From NCBI RefSeq assembly GCF_018380615.1, contig NZ_JAGYVZ010000001.1:217723-281722 (forward strand): 64,000 nt of DNA, written 5' to 3'. The DNA is from Flavobacterium psychroterrae. GTDB lineage: Bacteria > Bacteroidota > Bacteroidia > Flavobacteriales > Flavobacteriaceae. The translations under genes were made by a program, and so were the position numbers. The notes under the pieces were generated by a model that searched no databases, was not told the origin of the DNA, and saw only the letters and a program-made list of their open reading frames with translations. Below, piece after piece: positions 57,826-64,000 of the stretch (the stretch's first letter is position 1; each line of letters opens with the position of its first letter).

Positions 57826-60276
57826 TTACGGTTTCAGCTCAGTAAATTTTGAATCTAATTCAAAAGCTTTCTTTACTTTTTCGACTGTAATTTCTTGCGC
57901 TACAGTAAATTCGGCTGTTTTTTTAATATTTTCAGATGATGCTCCAACCAAAACTTTATAAGTTCCGGCTTCTGCAATCCAGGCACTTTTACTTTCTAAA
58001 AATGAAGCAAGATCTTTTGGCGATAAAGTCAGTTTTAAGGTTTCAATTTCACCCGGTTTTAATTCTTTGGTTTTACCAAAAGCTTTTAATTCTTCTTTTG
58101 GTTTGTCAATCGTTTTTGATGGTGCCGAAAGATAAACTTCAACTACTTCTTTTCCAGCTGTTTTTCCGGTATTTTTCACTGTTACCGAAATTGTCAGTTT
58201 ATCATTGAAAGTTGGTGAACTCAGTTTTACATCTGTATAATCAAAAGTCGTATAAGAACTTCCGAAACCAAATTCGTAAGATGGTTTTACATTGAAGGTG
58301 TTGTAATAACGATATCCTACATAAATTCCTTCTTCGTAGGTTACTTCTTTTGGATTATCAGCAGGAATTCCGGGAAAGTTTTTTGCCGATGGTGTGTCAG
58401 CATATTTCATAGGGAAAGTCATTGTCAATTTTCCTGATGGATTTATTTTTCCCGCAACTACATCAGCAACAGAATGTCCGCCTTCCTGACCTGGCTGCCA
58501 AGCTAATAAAATAGCATCTACTTTATCTTTCCATGATGCCGTTTCGATTACTCCGCCAATATTTAGAATAACTACTACTTTTTTTCCTTTAGCATGAAAT
58601 GCGTTTGAAATTTTATCCAGCATTTCAATTTCTTCTGTCGCTAAATTGAAATTATTATCGACAACTCTGTCTCCGCCTTCTCCGGAATTTCTTCCTAAAG
58701 TCACAAATGCAATTTCAGAACTTGCTGCTTTTTTAGTAAAGAATGCGTTATCCATTTTCATTTCATGAAGTCTTTCCGGCAAAGCCAAAATTCCCTGAGA
58801 TTTTCTTCTTTCATTATCGGCAGCAACTTCTTTTTCAGCGTAAGGTTTGTATAAATCAACCAATTCCTTGTCTAATTTGTAACCTGCTGCGGTCAATCCT
58901 TCTAAAAGGGAAACGGTGTGTTTATTATTCACGCTTCCGCTTCCTGTTCCGCCCGTAATCCATGCGTAAGAAGTCACGCCAAATAAAGAAACTTCTTTTT
59001 GCTTATCAGCAAATGGCAAAGCATTTTTCTCGTTTTTAAGCAAAACCATTCCTTCTGCAGCAGCGTTTCTGGTTACTTCGGCATTTTTGGTTAAGTTGGG
59101 TTTATTACTGTATTTGTATTTAGCAAAAGTGGGAGTGCGAAAAACATATTCTAAAATTCGTCTCACGTTTGTATTTGCCACTTCCTGAGATAATTTCCCG
59201 GAATTCAAGGCTTCTAATAATGCTTTTTTCTGAACTGGAATTCCCGGCATTAATAAATCGTTTCCGGCATTCATTTGCCCAACAACATCTGAGCTTAAAC
59301 CTTTTTGTATGGATTCAAAACCCGGAAAACCACCAAACCAGTCCGTCATTACAATTCCTTTAAAACCCCATTCATCTCTTAAAACCTGAGTTAGTAAATC
59401 TTTACGGTCAGAGGTGTAAGTCCCGTTTAGTTTGTTGTACGAAGACATTACAGTCGAAGGCTGAGATTCTTTTACGGTGATTTCAAAACCTTTTAAATAC
59501 AATTCTCTAATCGCTCTTTCAGAAACGTGAGCATTTATAGTCAAACGATTGGTTTCTTCATTATTTACTGCAAAATGTTTAATCGAAGTTCCCACGCCTT
59601 GCGACTGGATTCCGTTTACAATTGCCGCGGCGGTTTTTCCTGAAATCAATGGATCTTCTGAGTAATATTCGAAGTTTCTTCCGTTCAACGGATTTCTGTG
59701 GATATTTAAAGCCGGAGCCAATAAAACATCAACTCCATATTCTTTTACTTCATTTCCCATTGCTTTTCCCACTTCTTCTAAAAGTGCTTTATTCCAGGTA
59801 GAAGCCAAAGCTGTTCCTACGGGAAATGCGGTTGCATAATAGGTTTTTGAGTCATTTTCTCTCGTTGGTTCAATTCGTAAACCGGCAGGACCATCGGCAA
59901 CAACGGTTGCAGGAATTCCAAATCGTTCAAAAGCAGCAGTTCCGCCCGCAGCTCCGGGAACTAAACCTTGCTTGGAATCTCCAACAGGACCTGTCAAAAC
60001 TTCGATTCCGGGCATTCCGGTTCCTATAAGTAATTCTGCTTTTTCGGCATTGGTCATTTGTTTGATGATTTCCTCAATTCTTTGATTTGCCGAAAGTCGG
60101 GTATCTTCCCACGGATCAAGTTTTCCATTTCGGTTAAAATCCTGAAATGTAAATCCCTTAATGGTTAAAAGCGGTGGATTTGTTTCATCAGTCGGAATTG
60201 CTTTCCACGATAAATTCGAAAGCACCAAAGCGGTCAAAAGTGTTACTCTCGCTGTTTTTTTTATGGTTTGTTTCAT
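57826..60276 (-). CDS. GH3 beta-glycosidase (beta-glucosidase/xylosidase type)
   Basis: 816 residues with a signal peptide (1-25, SNLSWKA). A calcium-loop-like DFNRNGKLDPWED (46-58) precedes the GH3 N-terminal barrel. KHFAVNNEETNR is the substrate-binding block, and the nucleophile is D312 in GIVMTDWFGG. The C-terminal alpha/beta sandwich contains SGEGGDR with a candidate acid/base Glu, followed by an FN3-like domain (about 690-795). It releases beta-linked glucose, xylose or arabinose in the periplasm; the exact sugar is open. It is divergent from a Nudix-like regulator across 307 bp that hold inverted repeats, and has its own terminator. Confidence 0.92.
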   Translation of the reverse strand: MKQTIKKTARVTLLTALVLSNLSWKAIPTDETNPPLLTIKGFTFQDFNRNGKLDPWEDTRLSANQRIEEIIKQMTNAEKAELLIGTGMPGIEVLTGPVGDSKQGLVPGAAGGTAAFERFGIPATVVADGPAGLRIEPTRENDSKTYYATAFPVGTALASTWNKALLEEVGKAMGNEVKEYGVDVLLAPALNIHRNPLNGRNFEYYSEDPLISGKTAAAIVNGIQSQGVGTSIKHFAVNNEETNRLTINAHVSERAIRELYLKGFEITVKESQPSTVMSSYNKLNGTYTSDRKDLLTQVLRDEWGFKGIVMTDWFGGFPGFESIQKGLSSDVVGQMNAGNDLLMPGIPVQKKALLEALNSGKLSQEVANTNVRRILEYVFRTPTFAKYKYSNKPNLTKNAEVTRNAAAEGMVLLKNEKNALPFADKQKEVSLFGVTSYAWITGGTGSGSVNNKHTVSLLEGLTAAGYKLDKELVDLYKPYAEKEVAADNERRKSQGILALPERLHEMKMDNAFFTKKAASSEIAFVTLGRNSGEGGDRVVDNNFNLATEEIEMLDKISNAFHAKGKKVVVILNIGGVIETASWKDKVDAILLAWQPGQEGGHSVADVVAGKINPSGKLTMTFPMKYADTPSAKNFPGIPADNPKEVTYEEGIYVGYRYYNTFNVKPSYEFGFGSSYTTFDYTDVKLSSPTFNDKLTISVTVKNTGKTAGKEVVEVYLSAPSKTIDKPKEELKAFGKTKELKPGEIETLKLTLSPKDLASFLESKSAWIAEAGTYKVLVGASSENIKKTAEFTVAQEITVEKVKKAFELDSKFTELKP

Positions 60277-60332
60277 AGTTAGAAGTATAAAATTGTTTTT
60301 GTTTTATAATGAAGTTTTGTTTGTGATATTTC

Positions 60333-60353
60333 ATTGCTTCATATAGAAGCAAT
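60333..60353. promoter_or_regulatory. Inverted repeat in the GH3 leader
   Basis: ATTGCTTC (60333-60340) and GAAGCAAT (60346-60353) are perfect 8-bp arms around ATATA, 57 bp upstream of the GH3 start. It could be an operator or an RNA hairpin. Confidence 0.5.
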
Positions 60354-60428
60354 ATTAAAAACTTTTTTCCATATCAGCAAATAAAATCACTTAAAATTTC
60401 ACATAGAATAATCCTAAATACCTAAAAA

Positions 60429-60448
60429 TGAGTATTTACTAATACTCA
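60429..60448. promoter_or_regulatory. Perfect 20-bp inverted repeat, candidate operator of the Nudix-like regulator
   Basis: TGAGTATT (60429-60436) and AATACTCA (60441-60448) are exact arms around TACT, in the middle of the divergent GH3/regulator spacer. NrtR/AraR-type regulators bind palindromes of this size; the link is inferred. Confidence 0.55.
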
Positions 60449-60534
60449 CAAACAAAGAACTAAAAATTATCAGCTGAAGAAGTAGCGTTAAATAATCCCT
60501 AAATTGGATTAAAAAAAAGTTTTGATTTTTTAAG

Positions 60535-60566
60535 TTGTCTTATAATTTTCAAAAACATTAAATTTG
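60535..60566 (+). promoter_or_regulatory. Promoter of the Nudix-like regulator
   Basis: TTG (60535-60537), 21-bp spacer and TAAATTTG (60559-60566) match the Bacteroidota promoter, leaving a leader of only about 10 nt before the ATG at 60584. Confidence 0.65.
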
Positions 60567-60583
60567 AAAATAAATAATTTGCA

Positions 60584-61330
60584 ATGGAATTTAAAGAACT
60601 TCTTGAAAAACGATCGGCAGAATCCTGGGAAAAATACATCCCTACGCTTTCTATTGATTGTGTTATTTTCAGTTTTCACGAAACGGCGCTTCAGGTTTTG
60701 ACAGTTAAAATGAAAGACCAGAATTTTTGGGGACTTCCGGGAGGTTATGTAAAAAAAGATGAAAACGTTGATGATGCTGCGATTAGAATTTTAATGGACA
60801 GAACGGGAACTGAAAATATTTACCTGCAGCAATTTTATACTTTCGGAAATTTAAAACGTTCGGAAAGTGCTTTTCAGGAATATGACGATGCGCTCTGGCA
60901 CAAACAGCGTTTTATTTCTATTGGTTATTATGCTTTGGCTGAACATTCAAAAGTAAAGTTAGTTGTTGATGAATATTCGACGGTTGTTGAATGGAAATCT
61001 ATTGAGGATTTGCCTTTGTTTATGATGGATCACAGAACTATTTTTGACAAAGCGCTTGTTACGCTTCGGGAACAATTAAACAATCACCCAATTGGTTATA
61101 ATCTTTTGCCTGAGAAGTTTACAATGCCGGAATTACAAAAATTGTACGAAGCCATTTTAGGCAAAAAACTAAATCGTGGTAATTTCTATCGAAAAATTCT
61201 TCGTTATGATATTTTAACCAAATTAGATGAATCACGAAAAGGCGGCGCTCATAAAGCTCCGGACTTGTATAGTTTTGATTTAGAGAAATACAATAGTGCC
61301 TTGAAAGAAGGATTAAAAGGAAGCTGGTAA
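60584..61330 (+). CDS. Nudix-domain transcription regulator (NrtR/AraR type)
   Basis: 248 residues. The N-terminal Nudix fold (about 20-150) contains GGYVKKDENVDDAAIRILMDRTG (53-75) at the Nudix box position. The REUxEExG catalytic core is replaced by RILMDRTG, so the metal-binding glutamates are missing and the domain should sense rather than hydrolyse. Residues about 155-240 (FTMPELQKLYEAILGKKLNRGNFYRKILR) are the winged helix found in NrtR and in AraR of Bacteroides. A sugar or sugar-nucleotide ligand and control of the divergent GH3 gene are likely by context. A terminator follows. Confidence 0.88.
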   Translation: MEFKELLEKRSAESWEKYIPTLSIDCVIFSFHETALQVLTVKMKDQNFWGLPGGYVKKDENVDDAAIRILMDRTGTENIYLQQFYTFGNLKRSESAFQEYDDALWHKQRFISIGYYALAEHSKVKLVVDEYSTVVEWKSIEDLPLFMMDHRTIFDKALVTLREQLNNHPIGYNLLPEKFTMPELQKLYEAILGKKLNRGNFYRKILRYDILTKLDESRKGGAHKAPDLYSFDLEKYNSALKEGLKGSW

Positions 61331-61341
61331 ATTCAGATATA

Positions 61342-61370
61342 AAAAAACGCCTCATTGCTGAGGCGTTCTT
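61342..61370. terminator. Bidirectional intrinsic terminator
   Basis: AACGCCTCA (61346-61354) pairs with TGAGGCGTT (61359-61367) around TTGC. The A7 on the left gives a strong U-tract for the minus-strand gene ending at 61389; it also lies just after the regulator's stop. Confidence 0.9.
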
Positions 61371-61388
61371 CAAATTTAGTCTTGTTAT

Positions 61389-61904
61389 TTAGTGATGATC
61401 ATTATGTCCGTGATCCTTGTCTTTACCAGAATTTCCTTTAGAATTGTTTGAATGATCTTTTCCTGAATTTCCTTTTCCAGAGTTTCCTTTTTGTGGCTTG
61501 TCTTTACCATTCGGTTTATTGCTTTTGTCCGGTTTATTTCCTCTGTTTTTTTGAGGACTTCCATGATATCCTTTTGGATAATTAGTTCTGTGTTTGGTAT
61601 GATACGTATAAGGAGTATTTCCTCTATAATCATTTAAAACTACTTTGTATCCACTATACAAATCATATTGTCTGTATTTTGAAGGTAATCTGTTTTGGCG
61701 AACCCAAGTACCGTTATTATCATAAATAAACTGACTTTGGTTTACATCATAATAAGTGTCAATGTCCGGTAAATAGTAATATCTGCTATCGTCATTTCCT
61801 TGTGGACCCCAGTTTGGCGGTGTACCAATATTTACATTGATCGAAACTTGCGCGTTTGCAAAAATACCCATCAAGAGTATTAAAGCGATTCCTAATTTTT
61901 TCAT
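61389..61904 (-). CDS. Secreted protein with low-complexity Gly/Asn/Lys/His tail, unknown function
   Basis: 171 residues from the ATG at 61904, which gives the signal peptide MKKLGIALILLMGIFANAQ; an upstream in-frame ATG at 62000 would precede it with unrelated sequence. The mature part has SRYYYLPDIDTYYDVNQSQFIYDNNGTWVRQNRLPSKYRQYDLYSGYKVVLNDYRG, a Tyr-rich folded core seen in many Flavobacterium secreted proteins. The last 60 residues are repeats of KGNSGK/DHSNN ending HGHNDHH, probably disordered and possibly metal-binding. No function is recognised. Confidence 0.75.
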   Translation of the reverse strand: MKKLGIALILLMGIFANAQVSINVNIGTPPNWGPQGNDDSRYYYLPDIDTYYDVNQSQFIYDNNGTWVRQNRLPSKYRQYDLYSGYKVVLNDYRGNTPYTYHTKHRTNYPKGYHGSPQKNRGNKPDKSNKPNGKDKPQKGNSGKGNSGKDHSNNSKGNSGKDKDHGHNDHH

Positions 61905-62043
61905 TTTTGTGGTATTAAGTATTATTTGATTTGAAACAAAGCGAAAGTAGTGCCATTTATTTGCCTTTACCCTATTGATTATACAGAAAGGCAAAACCAA
62001 TCGACGAACAGTACCTCACAACCGACAAAAAGTTAAAAATAAA

Positions 62044-62068
62044 AAACGCCTCAAAGTTTGAGGCGTTT
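62044..62068 (-). terminator. Intrinsic terminator of the PAAR-like operon
   Basis: AAACGCCTCAA (62044-62054) pairs with TTGAGGCGTTT (62058-62068). Preceding A residues supply the U-tract on the minus strand. The stem is nearly identical in its GC core to the terminator at 61346. Confidence 0.9.
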
Positions 62069-62095
62069 GTAATGATGATTATTACTTATGTAGTT

Positions 62096-62434
62096 TTAAT
62101 TAATTTCATGTATTTCATCATGTCCTTTATACTGAACCGTAATTTTTCCGCCTGTTGCACATTGACAAGTTGAAGCGTCTGTAAGGATTTTAAAATTGTT
62201 TATAGCATCTTTTTCTGCTGTTTTCTTCCATTTTATTGGCGCAGGATTGCAACTGCTTTGTGTAATACTGCAACTCCAAAAATTAGGAATATTAATTTCC
62301 GGCTGTTTGTCTTTTTCTGTTGCTACAAGTTTGTTCGCGGCTCTGCAAAAACTCTGACTTGTAACCTTTAAGATACTTGTTTTTGCGCCTTTGTTACAAA
62401 ATAAAACGGCGTCTTGTGTTAGTTTATTTGGCAT
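62096..62434 (-). CDS. PAAR-like (DUF4280) protein
   Basis: 112 residues. The layout DAVLFCNKGAKTSILKVTSQ, NKLVATEKDKQPEINIPNFWSCSI, CNPAPIKWKKTAEKDAI, ILTDASTCQCATGGKITVQYKGHDE is the DUF4280 pattern: short beta hairpins with conserved Cys and a final GGxI(xV)xxxG. These small proteins resemble PAAR spike tips of contractile systems; in Bacteroidota they accompany type VI (subtype iii) cargo. It is the last gene of a three-gene minus-strand unit (23 bp after 62458), whose other members look secreted. Confidence 0.75.
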   Translation of the reverse strand: MPNKLTQDAVLFCNKGAKTSILKVTSQSFCRAANKLVATEKDKQPEINIPNFWSCSITQSSCNPAPIKWKKTAEKDAINNFKILTDASTCQCATGGKITVQYKGHDEIHEIN

Positions 62435-62457
62435 AATTGTATAGATAATTTCTGTTT

Positions 62458-63192
62458 CTAAATAAATTTATAATATCCAACCTGACATTCAAATTCATTT
62501 CTGAAACCATTTATTATAAAAAAATAATCATTCTTCTCATCTTCATTTTTAACTAGATTTATAATGAAGGTATCATCTTGTTTTTTACTATATACAATTC
62601 TGAAATTCTTAATACGCGTTCTATTCTTTATATATAAATTAACCCTTCCTAAATTACCTTTCAATTCCGTTTTAAAATTCAGTAAATTGGAACTTCCATA
62701 TTTTACATCTTCAATATATTTATCGATCATATTTGAGTATTTTTCATTTAAGCTATCTTGAAAGCTATTTCCATCGCTCTTAATAAGTTTAATTATCTTA
62801 TCCGATTTTTGAGATAAAAAATATTTTCCCATCTCAAGATTTGATATGCTTTTTTTACTCTCACAATCTCCTGATTGTTTGAATTGTTTTACAAATAAAT
62901 TAATGTGTTTATTATCTATAATTTTATATGTTCCAACAGAAGAAGGAAAACAGTCATTTCCACACTTTGCAGAATAATTACATATAAATGAATTATTTGA
63001 GTTGAAAATTATTTTAGTACCGTACAAAGAATATTTATCGTTTTTATCAATTTTATATAAAATATATTCCTTCGTATTTTCTGTATCCTGACCTATTACT
63101 TCGCTTATGTGCCAATATTCTTCAAAAATATTCTGCGAGTAACTATTATGAGAAAAAAATACAATCAATACATATAGTGTTATCTTTTTCAT
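62458..63192 (-). CDS. Secreted protein of unknown function next to the PAAR-like gene
   Basis: The start chosen is the ATG at 63192, giving 244 residues and the signal peptide MKKITLYVLIVFFSHNSYSQ; ATG 63201 would add three residues, and the open frame to 63309 overlaps the upstream gene. The first half (EYWHISEVIGQDTENTKEYILYKID, FICNYSAKCGNDCFPSSVGTYKIIDNKHINLFVKQ) looks like a lipocalin-like beta barrel. The second half is Lys/Asn-rich. It lies 13 bp after 63206. No family is recognised; effector-immunity or envelope roles are only possibilities. Confidence 0.6.
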   Translation of the reverse strand: MKKITLYVLIVFFSHNSYSQNIFEEYWHISEVIGQDTENTKEYILYKIDKNDKYSLYGTKIIFNSNNSFICNYSAKCGNDCFPSSVGTYKIIDNKHINLFVKQFKQSGDCESKKSISNLEMGKYFLSQKSDKIIKLIKSDGNSFQDSLNEKYSNMIDKYIEDVKYGSSNLLNFKTELKGNLGRVNLYIKNRTRIKNFRIVYSKKQDDTFIINLVKNEDEKNDYFFIINGFRNEFECQVGYYKFI

Positions 63193-63205
63193 ATTTAGCA
63201 TTTTT

Positions 63206-63994
63206 TTAGTTTTGTTTGCTTTTAAAATCTTCTTCAAAAACTTCCCATTCTTCTTTAGTATAATCTTTGCCTTTGTACGTTTTGTGATAGGCTGTTTTTT
63301 CTTCTTCATCTTTCTTTAGGCTTTTTATATATTCATCAAAAGGCTGTATCGTTATTACTTCGTTATCTGGTGGATAACGGCGAGATGTCTTAAACAAAAC
63401 CTCTCCAGTAGTGCCATCTATTAATACATAATTCCATGTAGATTTTTCTACGTTGGATTTTAGGTACACTTCATAGAAAGTTTTTTTATTGGGTTTATTG
63501 CTTTCAAATCTTTCTAAAACACTTTCTTGTCCAATATTCTCTAAGTCGACTTGATATTCTTTCTTTACTTTGTCTATTACTTGCTTTAAAGAAAATTTAT
63601 ATGGCAAATCATAATTGATCTCTTTGATTAATTTACCGTTATCGTCATATTCTTTATCTGTTTTAATAGAAAACTGGTAAAAATAATATCCAATTATACT
63701 TAATCTTTTTGATTCATTTGAAAAGCCCTTAATTATTTTATAAGGGGTTTCTACATTTGTAATTCTAACTTGAATCCCTGTATTAAAAAAATTGATTTCA
63801 ACCCTATCACTTCTTTTTTTATAAAACTTGCGTTCTTGTGTGGATAAATGTGAATTATCAAATTCCCAGTCTTTGTATTTATCTATATTAAAATATTCCA
63901 TTTTATTTTTTTTCAATTGTTTGTTAGATTTTTTACTTTGACAATAACAATCGTGTACGATAATCAAACAAAACATCATTATTAAATTCTTCAT
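63206..63994 (-). CDS. Secreted protein of unknown function with a PepSY-like segment
   Basis: 262 residues with a signal peptide (1-19, HDCYCQ). Residues about 130-200 (YKFSLKQVIDKVKKEYQVDLENIG and then WNYVLIDGTTGEVLFKTSRRYPPDNE) resemble a PepSY-type hairpin: helix, strands, and the IDGTTGEVLF turn. A charged tail (KDYTKEEWEVFEEDFKSKQN) follows. It precedes another secreted protein and the PAAR-like gene in one unit. The function is unknown; the start at 63994 lies 6 bp from the window edge. Confidence 0.6.
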   Translation of the reverse strand: MKNLIMMFCLIIVHDCYCQSKKSNKQLKKNKMEYFNIDKYKDWEFDNSHLSTQERKFYKKRSDRVEINFFNTGIQVRITNVETPYKIIKGFSNESKRLSIIGYYFYQFSIKTDKEYDDNGKLIKEINYDLPYKFSLKQVIDKVKKEYQVDLENIGQESVLERFESNKPNKKTFYEVYLKSNVEKSTWNYVLIDGTTGEVLFKTSRRYPPDNEVITIQPFDEYIKSLKKDEEEKTAYHKTYKGKDYTKEEWEVFEEDFKSKQN

Positions 63995-64000
63995 GGTTTA

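Noticed and set aside
61385..61633. Minus-strand frame rich in Ile, Lys, Glu and Thr overlapping the secreted low-complexity protein
   Set aside because: It is a shifted-frame shadow of the repetitive Gly/Asn/Lys tail; no start context or homology.

Overview
The window looks like a chromosomal segment of a Flavobacterium-type Bacteroidota. The evidence is strong AT bias, a SusC/SusD pair, promoters of the TTG-N19-TAnnTTTG type, very weak Shine-Dalgarno signals, and families of dispersed palindromic and tandem repeats between genes. No rRNA, tRNA, CRISPR array or insertion sequence was recognised. Everything here is read by eye; family names come from recognisable motifs, not from searches.

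Region 1 (1-39.4 kb) is a very large pectin utilisation locus, almost entirely on the minus strand. It falls into two transcription units. Unit A runs from susC at 14994 down to the window edge: SusC, SusD, PL1 lyase, DUF3826, PL1 lyase, a DUF6298-type giant and a partial GH140 apiosidase. Unit B runs from GH78 at 39356 down to 15640: GH78, a beta-propeller protein, a GH43-like lipoprotein, GH2, GH106, a sialate-O-acetylesterase-like esterase, DUF5703, a modular PL1, GH127, CE8 and CE12. The combination GH140 + GH141 + GH106 + GH127 + GH2 + GH78 with pectin lyases and esterases is the set known from rhamnogalacturonan II (RG-II) degradation in Bacteroides thetaiotaomicron. RG-II and its homogalacturonan backbone are therefore the inferred substrate.

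Region 2 (39.6-42.3 kb) is a small very AT-rich accessory island: two overlapping genes of unknown function, a SymE-like toxin and a divergent XRE regulator. It interrupts the pectin genes.

Region 3 (42.3-49.9 kb) resumes the pectin/fucose theme. It holds a sodium:solute symporter, a Gfo/Idh/MocA dehydrogenase, a GH141 alpha-L-fucosidase-like beta-helix fused to an L-rhamnose/L-fucose mutarotase domain, and a divergent GH28. The promoters of susC, GH78 and GH141 share a bipartite motif: TGTAwTTT-like, 30-31 bp to CAGGA-N4-ACAGG. This ties the three units into one regulon whose regulator is not in the window.

Region 4 (50.3-56.7 kb) is a non-phosphorylating L-fucose pathway: fuconolactonase, SDR, Zn-dehydrogenase, FAH-family hydrolase and a second SDR, divergent from fucP. 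The L-fuconate dehydratase expected between lactonase and second dehydrogenase is absent from the window. Fucose released by GH141 would be fed here.

Region 5 (56.9-64 kb) has an MBL-fold hydrolase, a GH3 glycosidase divergent from a Nudix-like transcription factor with a degenerate Nudix box, a secreted low-complexity protein, a PAAR-like DUF4280 protein and two secreted proteins of unknown function, possibly the edge of a type VI secretion cargo locus.
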